Below are positions 55,456-63,687 of a stretch of DNA of 64,000 nt, one piece after another. Position 1 is the stretch's first letter, and each line of letters starts with the position of its first letter. The DNA is from G963668345 sp965206025 (GTDB taxonomy: Bacteria; Acidobacteriota; Terriglobia; Bryobacterales; UBA6623), in NCBI GenBank assembly GCA_965206025.1, contig CBDBIU010000004.1, positions 1,302,001 to 1,366,000 of the forward strand. The letters are read 5' to 3'. Made by a program: the position numbers and the translations under genes. The notes below the pieces were generated by a model. That model did not search any database and was not told the DNA's origin. It worked only from the letters and a program-made list of their open reading frames with translations.

Positions 55456-55843
55456 AGGCCCTGTCTGTCTCACCGCGACGCGCTTACGCCCTGAAGTCCC
55501 CGCATTAAGCGGTGACAACAACCTGATCTAGGCGGCAAGCGCCGTAAGGACAATCCAAGTGCACAGCTCAGCCGCCCGCCGGCTCAGCCCGCACACTTTC
55601 CGCATCCTTTAGTACAGTACGCTGGTAGTATAGTACGCTGGACAAGGCGGGGCAATCTTTATTTTCGGGGGACAAGACCCGACCAACCGAAATGGAGATC
55701 CCAGGTTGTGGCTACAGCTGGGGCCAAAGGACCCATGCGATCGTCCGTCCGGCGCGTAGGTCGTTTGTTCGCAGCGTCTTCGGAGCCGCAACCGTGAGGG
55801 ATTGGTGCGGGAGTTGGGCGGGGCACAGAGTAATGAGAGGAAA
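55456..55843. other. Intergenic region between divergent PPC and amidohydrolase genes
   Basis: 388 bases. AGTACGCTGG occurs twice (55617-55626 and 55632-55641), 15 bases apart, which could be an operator-like direct repeat. 55765-55805 resembles the GAGCCGCGACCGTGAGGGA segment of family 2 elements and may be a remnant. No other gene is seen. Confidence 0.35.
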
Positions 55844-57118
55844 ATGCCGGACCAAAAGCCAACCACCCTACTGAAAGCGAAGCAACTGATCGACGGGACG
55901 GGATCCCCGGTTCGAGTTGACGCAGCGATCCTGGTCGTCGACCGCGCCATCCGCGAAATTGCCCCTCAAGACGAGATCTCCGCTCCGCCCGGCTGCCAGG
56001 TCGTGGATCTTGGGGACTGGACGATCATGCCTGGGATCGTCGACGCCCACATGCACTTCATCGGGCTGCCGACGGACAAGTGGCAGATCCAAGCCGCCGA
56101 ATCGGACGCCTATCGGGCCTTGCGGGCAGCCGGTGAGGCGAGAAAAATGCTTGAATCGGGCGTCACCTCTGCTCGCTGCCTGGGTTCGTCGATCGGCCCG
56201 GACCTGCGACGCGCGATTATCGAAGGTCACGTGCCTGGCCCGCGAATCGTTGCCGCCGGCGAGTTCATTAGCTCGACCGGAGGAACTTGGGACCACATCA
56301 CGTATCCGCTGGAGTGGATCAGGCTGCAAGGACTTATCGCCGACGGAGTCGACGGCGTTCGGGAGATGGTCCGGCGCCGCATTCGGCAGGGAGCGAATGT
56401 AATTAAGGTCGGACTGTCGAAAGGCGTCACCGACGACGAGTACGCCGGCTGGGGTGATGATCCCTACGAGAATGTGGCCTCCTATAGTGCGGAAGAGGTC
56501 CGGGCGCTGACCGACGAGGCCCACCGAAATAAGCTCAAGGTGAGCGCGCACTGCATTGGAGACGAATCGGTGCGCCTGGCGCTAAAGACCGGCGTCGATG
56601 TTATCGAGCACGGTTACGGGATCTCTCAGGACACGCGGAAGATGTTGGTGGACCGCAACATACTGGTCGTCACGACGATCTGCCAGCTATATTTTCATCT
56701 CCAAGCCATCGATTCATACCACTACCCGGCCGGACTGCGCAAAATCTTTCAAAGGCACATCGATACGATGCGGGCGGATTTCGAGAGCGGCCTCGAAGCC
56801 GGTGTTCGCTTTGCCCTAGGGACCGATCTGACGGGTGAACCGACTCATCCTCAGCATATGGCGGCCAAGGAGTTCGAACTCGCTACCTCATGGGGAATGC
56901 AGCCCATGGATGCGCTCGCGGCAGGCACCAGGGTCAGTGCGGAAGCCCTTGGGATGGACCATAGCATCGGCAGTCTCGAAGTCGGCAAACTGGCCGACAT
57001 CATAGGTTTCGCGGGCGACCCGGTGAAGGAGATCGCTTCCCTTCAGCAAGTCGGGTTTGTCATGCTAGGTGGCGACGTGGTTGTGAATAAAGTCAACCCC
57101 CAAACTCCCCTGCCCTGA
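55844..57118 (+). CDS. Metal-dependent amidohydrolase
   Basis: 424 residues from the ATG at 55844, preceded by GAGAGGA. It is a member of the amidohydrolase superfamily (imidazolonepropionase/Xaa-Pro dipeptidase-like group). The metal ligands are His in 'PGIVDAHMHFIG', a probable bridging Lys in 'NVIKVGLSKG', His in 'LKVSAHCIGDESV' and 'DVIEHGYGIS', and Asp in 'RFALGTDLTGEPTH'. 'SLEVGKLADIIGFAGDPVKE' closes the composite beta domain. Cytoplasmic, since no signal peptide. It lies just upstream of an NMT1-type ABC importer in the same direction, so it probably hydrolyses the imported cyclic or amide compound; the substrate is unknown. Confidence 0.88.
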   Translation: MPDQKPTTLLKAKQLIDGTGSPVRVDAAILVVDRAIREIAPQDEISAPPGCQVVDLGDWTIMPGIVDAHMHFIGLPTDKWQIQAAESDAYRALRAAGEARKMLESGVTSARCLGSSIGPDLRRAIIEGHVPGPRIVAAGEFISSTGGTWDHITYPLEWIRLQGLIADGVDGVREMVRRRIRQGANVIKVGLSKGVTDDEYAGWGDDPYENVASYSAEEVRALTDEAHRNKLKVSAHCIGDESVRLALKTGVDVIEHGYGISQDTRKMLVDRNILVVTTICQLYFHLQAIDSYHYPAGLRKIFQRHIDTMRADFESGLEAGVRFALGTDLTGEPTHPQHMAAKEFELATSWGMQPMDALAAGTRVSAEALGMDHSIGSLEVGKLADIIGFAGDPVKEIASLQQVGFVMLGGDVVVNKVNPQTPLP

Positions 57119-57137
57119 GCAACAAAACGCTTGTCAC

Positions 57138-57914
57138 GTGTCGAGCCCGAACAATCAGGCCCCCATCAAGATCTCTGTTCAATCCGTATCCATGCTCTTC
57201 CGCATGGAGGAATCGTCGCTCCAGGCGCTCGACGATATCAATCTCGAGGTGCGGGAAAACGAATTCTTGTGTATTCTCGGTCCTTCGGGATGCGGCAAGA
57301 CAACGCTGTTGAACATCATTGCGGGTTTTCTTGCGCCCACTTCCGGCAGAGTGACGGTGGGCGGCAAGCCTGTCACCAAGCCCGGACCGGACCGCGTGGT
57401 TGTCTTTCAGCAAGACGCCGTCTTTCCATGGATGACCGTTGAACAGAACATCGAGTTCAGCCAGAAGGTCAGAGGGAAGTCGGGCGAAGAAGTCAGGAAG
57501 GTCGTCGACCGCTACCTGGAACTGGTCGGGTTGCAAGATTTCCGTTCCTCCTGGCCTAAACAACTTTCCGGTGGGATGAAAAAACGTGTCGATCTGGCCC
57601 GCGGGTATGCGGCGGATCCGGAAGTCATCTTGCTCGACGAACCATTCGGCAACCTTGACATCCTTACCAGAGAAACTCTCCAGGAAGAGCTGCACAGAAT
57701 TCGGGTGACGGTGCCGCGCACAACGGTCCTCGTAACGCACGACATCGAAGAGGCGCTTTTCCTAGGTGATCGAATCGTTGTTCTTACGTCTCGGCCCGGC
57801 ACGATTCGCCAGCAGTACGAGCCGCGCTTTCCGAAGGAGCGCGGTATGTTGCTCAAGACGACCGAGCGGTTCGTCGAGCTTCGAGCTCGGATTCAGCAAG
57901 AGTTTCTGAACTAG
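57138..57914 (+). CDS. ABC transporter ATPase (nitrate/taurine/pyrimidine-precursor type)
   Basis: 258 residues from GTG at 57138, 19 bases after the amidohydrolase stop. Walker A 'LGPSGCGKTTLLNIIAGF', Q-loop 'VFQQDAVFPWMTVEQNIEF', signature 'LSGGMKKRVDLARGYAADPE', Walker B 'VILLDEPFGNLD' and the H-loop 'TVLVTHDIEEALFLGDRIVV' are all present, as in TauB/SsuB/NrtD. It would energise the permease at 58155-59024. A multi-hairpin repeat lies between the two genes. Confidence 0.94.
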   Translation: MSSPNNQAPIKISVQSVSMLFRMEESSLQALDDINLEVRENEFLCILGPSGCGKTTLLNIIAGFLAPTSGRVTVGGKPVTKPGPDRVVVFQQDAVFPWMTVEQNIEFSQKVRGKSGEEVRKVVDRYLELVGLQDFRSSWPKQLSGGMKKRVDLARGYAADPEVILLDEPFGNLDILTRETLQEELHRIRVTVPRTTVLVTHDIEEALFLGDRIVVLTSRPGTIRQQYEPRFPKERGMLLKTTERFVELRARIQQEFLN

Positions 57915-57954
57915 TAAACTGTCCGAGAGAAGAGTTTCTGATCGTCCCGGCGAG

Positions 57955-58083
57955 GTGGCGCACGCATTCTTGCGTGCCGTGTCGCCATTCGTGGCGATAT
58001 GTCTCGTTGGTGCGCCAACTCTTCTTCCGGGCGGTCGGACGCCGGCAAGAAGGCCGGCACAGCAGGCTGCAAGCATGCGCCAC
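57955..58083. repeat. Multi-hairpin repeat element, copy 2
   Basis: 129 bp between the ATPase and permease genes. GTGGCGCACGC (57955) pairs with GCATGCGCCAC (ending 58083). Inside, GGCACGCAAGAATGCGTG-type, GTCGCCATTCGTGGCGAT and GCCGGCAAGAAGGCCGGC hairpins follow each other. It is the reverse orientation of the element at 23328-23485. Within an operon it could stabilise or end the upstream mRNA. Confidence 0.8.
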
Positions 58084-58154
58084 GTCGCTTTCGAGCCCGA
58101 CATTTCCGAATCTATAGAACGCCTCTCCAGGACAGTCCATTAGGGAACCGCGCC

Positions 58155-59024
58155 ATGCGAATCGGAAAACCCGGTACGGCTTCGGATTCAACTCCAAAAG
58201 ATATGGGCGCCGAAACGGTCAGCGATCCCTTGCCGGCGGAGCCGACGGCGACAGGAAGCCCGTGGAGAGAAGGCAAGTATCTCGGCTTTATCTCCGTGGC
58301 CCTGGTACTTCTGAGTTGGTTCGCCGTAACCCAAGATGGGTTCGATCTGGTCAGGCCGATCAAGTTCCCCTCGCCGCGAATGGTTGTCGAAGGGGCTGTC
58401 GTCGTCAGCCATGTCCTCGCCAAGGACATCGCTGCTACGTTGGCCCGTGTGTTTATTGGATGGGCGGCCGGCCTATTGGTGGGTGTGGGATTTGGTTTGT
58501 GGATAAGTTTCAACAAGAAGGCCAATTACTTTTTTCATCCCTTGATAGAAGCGTTCCGTCCGGTCCCGACGATCGCACTGATCCCTTTCATTCTGATGTG
58601 GTTTGGAATTAATGAGATCGGGAAGTTCCTTCTCGTGTCAGTGAGTGTTGCCGCCTTCATGGTGGTGGTGACGGTCGAGTCGGTGCGGAATGTTCCTCCG
58701 ATTTTCACACGGGCGGCCGAGTCGCTGGGAGCATCTCGGGGACAGATTTTCCGGATGATTATCTTGCCCGCCATCGTTCCGGAATTGATCGGACCGCTAC
58801 GGGCCGCGGCGGCCGGAGCGTATACGCTTGTCGTGGCCGCCGAGTTCATGGGGGCCCAGGCCGGGGTGGGGTATCGAATCCTGGAAGCCCGCAGGCTCTT
58901 CAATACCGATGTTATCCTCCTTGGCGTCATTCTATTTGGGATCATGTCTTTTACGACGGATACGCTCCTTCGCGGACTGGCGTTTTACGTAACCAGGTGG
59001 TCAGAGAGGGAAGCGCGAAGCTGA
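58155..59024 (+). CDS. ABC transporter permease (TauC/SsuC type)
   Basis: 289 residues from the ATG at 58155. About six membrane segments are visible, starting at 'YLGFISVALVLLSWFAV'. The coupling (EAA) loop is 'VRNVPPIFTRAAESLGASRG' followed by 'MIILPAIVPELIGPLRAAAA'. It forms the channel for the ATPase at 57138 and the binding protein at 59065. A frame open back to 57999 runs through the hairpin repeat and is probably not translated. The N-terminal 40 residues are polar and longer than usual. Confidence 0.92.
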   Translation: MRIGKPGTASDSTPKDMGAETVSDPLPAEPTATGSPWREGKYLGFISVALVLLSWFAVTQDGFDLVRPIKFPSPRMVVEGAVVVSHVLAKDIAATLARVFIGWAAGLLVGVGFGLWISFNKKANYFFHPLIEAFRPVPTIALIPFILMWFGINEIGKFLLVSVSVAAFMVVVTVESVRNVPPIFTRAAESLGASRGQIFRMIILPAIVPELIGPLRAAAAGAYTLVVAAEFMGAQAGVGYRILEARRLFNTDVILLGVILFGIMSFTTDTLLRGLAFYVTRWSEREARS

Positions 59025-59064
59025 GTTGAGGCTTCCTCCGGACTAGAGGACCAAGCCGAGCATC

Positions 59065-60324
59065 ATGACCGACATACCCAGATTGCCCCGCACCGGAAGA
59101 TCTCCCAAAAATGCGAAAAGAGCCGCGCTCGTGAGAGCGCGGGCCCGCGGGCTTACGCCTCCGGCTCCGCCGCCGAACAGACTTACCCGAGTACACGCCG
59201 CGTCTCAAACCCCGATTCCCTCACGCTTTTCGGGACTCCTATGGACGTCGCTGTTGTTGGCAATAGCAGGTCTCTCAGGTGGAGGATGCACAACTGACGA
59301 AGCAGAGTCCACCAAAGGTCTAGAAAAGGTCACCATCGCCCTGCCCGCTTTCCAGGACTTTAACTCAATCTTCGTTGGGGTTGAGAACGGGTTTTACGCC
59401 GAAGAAGGAATCGAGTTGGAGATTCTTCAGGTCGACGAGGCGACAGGCCACGAGTTGTTGGTAGCCGACAAGGTCGATTTAGCCGGCGGAAGCGCGATCA
59501 AGACCTTTTTGATGAATGCCCAGGGTGTGGACGCCACGTTCGCTTTCCCGTTCTTCTATTTCGCGGGTGGTGCGTTAATGTACGACCCTGCTCGGTTCCC
59601 TGACTGGAGGGACCATTCCGAAAACCTGGAGGAAGCCGGGGGCGACTGGAAGGGAGCGATACGAAGGACTCTAGAGCAGGCCAAGGGGAAGAGAATCGGT
59701 GCCAGTAAGGTCGGCGGAGAATATATCATCTTCGCTTTGATGCTGGAGCAAGCCGGCATGAAGTATGACGATTATCAGATCGTTGATCTTTTGCAGGAGG
59801 AACTGCCTCCGGCCATCCTGGCCGATTCGATCGACGTCATGCTCGGCGGCCTTCCGCAGCGTCTGGCCGTCCAGAAACTTGGCTACAAATCGCTGCTGGA
59901 GCAGACTTTGTTTCCCTCCACGATCGCGGTGAGCGGATTCCTATCCCGCCGCGACTGGGTTGACCGAAACCTGGATCTAGCGATGAAAATACAAAAGGTG
60001 ATCTTCCGAACGTTGGCTTACATCGAGAACGACCCCGACGAGACCTTCCCCATCATTTCCCGGCATTTGAGGGACGCCGGATCCGTCATGGAGGTGGAAG
60101 ACCTCAAACGCGTTTGGAACGTCATGGAGATTTTTCTGAGCACCGACGAGCAGTTTGCCGAACAGGTGCTCGACCCGGAGGGGCGATTCTACTGGAAGAT
60201 CCGCTTTGAGGACATCGAGAATGCCCTCGTGACCGAAGGCGGCCTTAAACGAAAAGACATAGAGGGGATCACCCTCGAAGATCTGTTCTACGCCAAGAAG
60301 ATCTTCGACGCCCGCCGGCGCTAA
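59065..60324 (+). CDS. NMT1/THI5-like substrate-binding lipoprotein of the ABC importer
   Basis: 419 residues in the open frame. A lipoprotein signal is visible well inside ('LLWTSLLLAIAGLSGGGC', cysteine at about residue 75). The mature part matches NMT1/SsuA-type binding proteins ('VTIALPAFQDFNSIFVGVEN', 'GFYAEEGIELEILQV', 'LAGGSAIKTFLMNAQGVDAT'). A 55-residue N-terminal extension before the signal is unusual. It contains palindromic DNA (GCGCTC/GAGCGC at 59125-59140, CGCGGGCCCGCG at 59138-59149), so the true start may be a GTG at 59131 or the extension may come from an inserted repeat. It delivers a small organic substrate to the permease. Confidence 0.85.
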   Translation: MTDIPRLPRTGRSPKNAKRAALVRARARGLTPPAPPPNRLTRVHAASQTPIPSRFSGLLWTSLLLAIAGLSGGGCTTDEAESTKGLEKVTIALPAFQDFNSIFVGVENGFYAEEGIELEILQVDEATGHELLVADKVDLAGGSAIKTFLMNAQGVDATFAFPFFYFAGGALMYDPARFPDWRDHSENLEEAGGDWKGAIRRTLEQAKGKRIGASKVGGEYIIFALMLEQAGMKYDDYQIVDLLQEELPPAILADSIDVMLGGLPQRLAVQKLGYKSLLEQTLFPSTIAVSGFLSRRDWVDRNLDLAMKIQKVIFRTLAYIENDPDETFPIISRHLRDAGSVMEVEDLKRVWNVMEIFLSTDEQFAEQVLDPEGRFYWKIRFEDIENALVTEGGLKRKDIEGITLEDLFYAKKIFDARRR

Positions 60325-60418
60325 ACCGAGACTTAGCCCGTCGATTCCCCTGTTGTACATTGTGGGTAGCCAGGGATTCAGAGGTTTTTCGCCTGTGAGG
60401 GTCCTATTGAGAAATATT

Positions 60419-61915
60419 ATGAGGACGCCGCCGGTCGCTCTGTCGGCAGCTCTGGCTACTGCCTTCGTGTGTTTCGGCCAGGAAGATGGATTATTCAGGC
60501 TGTATTCGGAGGCGCGTGAAGCGCAGGCGGCTGGGGATTACAAAACCGCGACCCAAAAATATCAACGCATCGTCACTCTGCGCCCGGATATGGCGGAGGT
60601 TCACTCAAATCTTGGGATCTTGTACTACCAACAGAAGAAGTCCTCCGAGGCTTCCAGCCATTTTCGAAAAGCAATCGAGCTCAAGCCCGCCCTCGCGGCG
60701 CCCTACTTTTTTCTGGGAATCCTTGCCGTCGATGATCGCAGACACGACGAAGCCGTTCAGTACTTGAGGCGTGCACAGGCACTAGGTGCTCCCGAGGTCG
60801 AAGTAAACCTTTACCTCGGCCACGCGTACTATGGTCAGTCAAGCTACGAGCTTGCGGCTCGTCATTTCGAAAAGGCCGCCGAGAGGAGAACAGACGCCTA
60901 CCTGGATGTCCTCTATCACCTCAGCAAGTCGTACTCTCACTTGGCCAACAAGTACTTCGTACTTCTGGCCGAGAAGTTTGCGGAATCCTTTCTTGTCCAC
61001 TTGGCTCGCGCGCACGCTTTCGAGATTGAGAAGGATTGGAAGAAAGCTCGGATCGAGTATGACGAGGCTCTCAAACAGAATCCCGGGAGCGACCGTCTAA
61101 GACAAAAACTAGCCTGGGTCGCTCGCAAGGAGGCGGAAAGCTCGGTGGGCCCGGAGGACACTGACTCCATGGACGAGGTGATAGACGGTCAGCTTAGGTT
61201 TTTCTACAATCCGCCGACAGGCGACAACCTTGCGAAGGAATTTCGCCGGCTCCAGAGCCGTCTTCGCGAATTGGCGAAGCAGGACGATCAGTCGGGCAAG
61301 AAACTCTACCTGCTGGGTGAGGGGTATCAGGTGGTTTCCTACCTGGCGTCGCTATCGCTTTTCGAAAGCGGCCCAAACTCTCATCGGGCCCATCAGCTCA
61401 AGGGTGAGCACTACGAAGCGAACGGCGAGAACGACGAGGCTATCCGGGAGTATCGGCGAGCGCTCGAGTTGAAACCTGATCTTAGAGAGCTGCACTTTTG
61501 GATCGGCAACCTGTACTGGAAGAGAGACCGCCTTGAGGAGGCGCTTCCCGAACTCCAAGAGGAGATCGCCCTCAACCCGAATCACCCGGAAGCGCTCTAC
61601 GAAATTGGCGACATCCTATTTGCCCAGGGCAATCTCGAGGCCGCCGAGAAATACTTTCTGAAAAGCCTGAGGGCGAAAGCTACGGCTGTGGAGACGCGTC
61701 TTGCTCTGGAGAAAATCTACACCAATTGGGGTCAGTACGATAAAGCGTTGGCCCAACTCCGAGACGCTGCCGAGATTGCTCCAGAGGATTCAACCCCTCA
61801 CTACAGGATGTGGGTCATTTACAGGAGGCTCGGGAAAACCGAGGAGGCGAGTGCAGCGGTGAATACCTTCACGAAACTCAAAGCCCAGGAGGATGCTTCC
61901 ACCAAAACCGAGTAA
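60419..61915 (+). CDS. Secreted/periplasmic tetratricopeptide-repeat protein
   Basis: 498 residues from the ATG at 60419, chosen because it gives a clean signal peptide ('MRTPPVALSAALATAFVCFG'). At least nine TPR units follow, e.g. 'AGDYKTATQKYQRIVTLRPD', 'AEVHSNLGILYYQQKK', 'VNLYLGHAYYGQSSYELAAR', 'ELHFWIGNLYWKRDRLEEAL', 'EALYEIGDILFAQGNLEAAE' and 'THYRMWVIYRRLGKTEEASA'-like. TPR proteins scaffold complexes; no partner is evident. It begins 94 bases after the importer genes and could be read through with them. Confidence 0.85.
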   Translation: MRTPPVALSAALATAFVCFGQEDGLFRLYSEAREAQAAGDYKTATQKYQRIVTLRPDMAEVHSNLGILYYQQKKSSEASSHFRKAIELKPALAAPYFFLGILAVDDRRHDEAVQYLRRAQALGAPEVEVNLYLGHAYYGQSSYELAARHFEKAAERRTDAYLDVLYHLSKSYSHLANKYFVLLAEKFAESFLVHLARAHAFEIEKDWKKARIEYDEALKQNPGSDRLRQKLAWVARKEAESSVGPEDTDSMDEVIDGQLRFFYNPPTGDNLAKEFRRLQSRLRELAKQDDQSGKKLYLLGEGYQVVSYLASLSLFESGPNSHRAHQLKGEHYEANGENDEAIREYRRALELKPDLRELHFWIGNLYWKRDRLEEALPELQEEIALNPNHPEALYEIGDILFAQGNLEAAEKYFLKSLRAKATAVETRLALEKIYTNWGQYDKALAQLRDAAEIAPEDSTPHYRMWVIYRRLGKTEEASAAVNTFTKLKAQEDASTKTE

Positions 61916-61979
61916 GGCCCGGCTGCGCGAAAACTCGGAATTGGGGGGGGGCGCCGAATTCTCCGCTCGACTGGATCGA

Positions 61980-62206
61980 GTGCCTACTGACAAAAGTTCG
62001 CGTATCTACGAAGGCCTTTCCCGAAGGATTACAGGGATCTCTGTCCAACCCGGAAGTGATTTGTTCCGAGAGCGTTCCGAGCCGCGACCGTGAGGGAGTG
62101 TCGATGAGCCCGCGGCCCACCCAAGGGGATGAAAACGGTGGGTTTTCGACGGAACGGTCCAGTAATTGCCGCCTATAAACGATCGCCAACTTATGGGACC
62201 AAGCAC
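61980..62206. mobile_element. Family 2 miniature element, copy b
   Basis: The left end GTGCCTACTGACAAAAGTTC and the right end AACTTATGGGACCAAGCAC (to 62206) are imperfect inverted repeats. The centre includes GATTACAGGGATCTCTGTCC and GAGCCGCGACCGTGAGGGAG. An extra segment (62100-62150) that copy a lacks resembles, inverted, the sequence at 10691-10731. The next bases, TA, are shared with the adjoining family 1 element. Confidence 0.8.
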
Positions 62207-62397
62207 TAGCCCGGATTTCTCACCACTGTCACGCCAATCGGCGTGACAGGCCCGGTGGCCGTGGCTCGCGGCAACAGTTTGCATATATCGCCGGCTGACA
62301 GCATGTAAGGCAAGCGGACGCGATGAATCGCGCCCCTACATCCCTGACGGCGGGCATTTGGTTTCATTTCTGTTGACTGCTGGTGAGAAAAGCGGGG
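62207..62397. mobile_element. Family 1 miniature element, copy F, abutting copy b of family 2
   Basis: The left end TAGCCCGGATTTCTCACCAC starts exactly at the end of the family 2 element. The right end is CTGGTGAGAAAAGCGGGG (62380-62397). The interior contains a hairpin (TGTCACGCC/GGCGTGACA) and the perfect stem ATCGCGCCCC/GGGGCGCGAT-type sequence shared with copy C at 27852-27955. No coding sequence. Confidence 0.8.
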
Positions 62398-62437
62398 TGG
62401 CGTAATTTTGAATGTGTAAAAGGGAGGAGGGTGCAAG

Positions 62438-63117
62438 TTGGTTTTGAGAAGAAACCAGTCCTTAGAAGGAAAGGAGACTTACACCCATGAGGAAATAGCA
62501 GCGATCAGGGAGCAGTTTCAACATTTTTGGGAGGAGCTGAGCGAGAGTTTTGGGGCGATCTATACGGTCGCACCCGTTTGGCGTGGAAGAAGTTGTGGGA
62601 GGTGGAGTCGATCCGCGAGCGAGAGCGTTACTGTGGAGTAGGCTGGCAGGAGCGCAGCTCGGATTCCGAGCGGGACAAGCGCGACAGGCGTTCTACCACT
62701 TTCGTTGCCGCTGGCGCGACGGCTATCCGACGATAGTACGGCGGTTGGAGAAAGAGTTGCCGGAGCGGCTGTCGTTTTTCAGCTTCCCGCGCCATCTGTG
62801 GCGCAAGTTGCGCACCACCAACGTCATCGAACGCCTCTTTGTGGAAGTGCGCCGCCGCACCCGGCCGATGGTCTGCTTTGTGAATGTCAAAAGCGTGGAC
62901 CGCATCATCTACTCGATCTTCCACCGCTTCAACCTGGAGTGGAATCGCACCCTCCAAGTTTTTACACAAGCAGCTTGACATCACCCGCCGGACGAAGCCG
63001 CTTGACACGCTCGCTATCCTAAAGGGGGAGGCGGCCCAGACCGGCGTCGAGTGGACGAACAAAAAAAACGAAACAAACCCAATTTCTCGCAACCAATTTA
63101 CAATCAACGGCTTATAA
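62438..63117 (+). pseudogene. IS256 (Mutator)-family transposase remnant and right end
   Basis: The first part reads 'HEEIAAIREQFQHFWEELSE'. From 62550 another frame gives the transposase C-terminus: 'RQAFYHFRCRWRDGYPTIVR', 'PRHLWRKLRTTNVIERLFVE', 'VRRRTRPMVCFVNVKSVDRI' and 'FHRFNLEWNRTLQVFTQAA', ending at 62978. The N-terminal two thirds, with the first catalytic Asp residues, are deleted. 62979-63117 is the noncoding right end. The IS1380 copy 3 begins immediately after it. Confidence 0.8.
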
Positions 63118-63174
63118 CCCCGATTTTCGATTTGAGTTTGACATTCCGACTTTGCGGTGGCGTTCAGCGTCTTT

Positions 63175-63646
63175 ATTCATAGGGCTCTTCTGGGATTTTA
63201 GTGGCTGGCGGCGGTGAGTGACGGATCCCTCGCCACTGTGAGGCCGACCTCCCGGAGCCTGCTTCGGTGCCATTCAAGGGCTTCGTGACAACTCTACGGC
63301 CCCCAAGGCCGGGCGGCGACTGCGTTGGCCAAAAAGAATTACTGATAAACAAAGGGTTACGAGTAGAGCAAGGCTGCTGGCAGGTAGTCGTACAGTCTCC
63401 CGAAGGCTGTGAAATGCGGATCCACAACTGTCATCCAGTGGCCACACTCAAAGAGATAACTCCCTGTTTATCAGTATCTTATTCCCTTTACGAGTTGCCC
63501 ACGACCGGACTGGCGTGTAGGGTATTTGGGGATTTCTTGGCCGCCTTTTGGGCTCCGATGTGACTGCGGGCGACGTCGGGTCGGCAGGATGGAGGAGCCG
63601 GCTACCCGTTGGCCACCCACTAAAAACCCGGAAGAGCCATTCATAG
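63175..63646. mobile_element. 456 bp miniature element with GGCTCTTC ends, copy 3
   Basis: The element proper is 63183-63638, flanked by ATTCATAG at 63175-63182 and 63639-63646. The empty site is visible in the two intact IS1380 copies (CTTTATTCATAGGGGCTAG), which proves both the borders and the 8 bp duplication. It sits in the leader between the IS1380 left end and its transposase gene and may change its transcription. Confidence 0.97.
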
Positions 63647-63687
63647 GGGCTAGAGCCCGATGAGGACGCCAGGGAGGCCAACACCCA

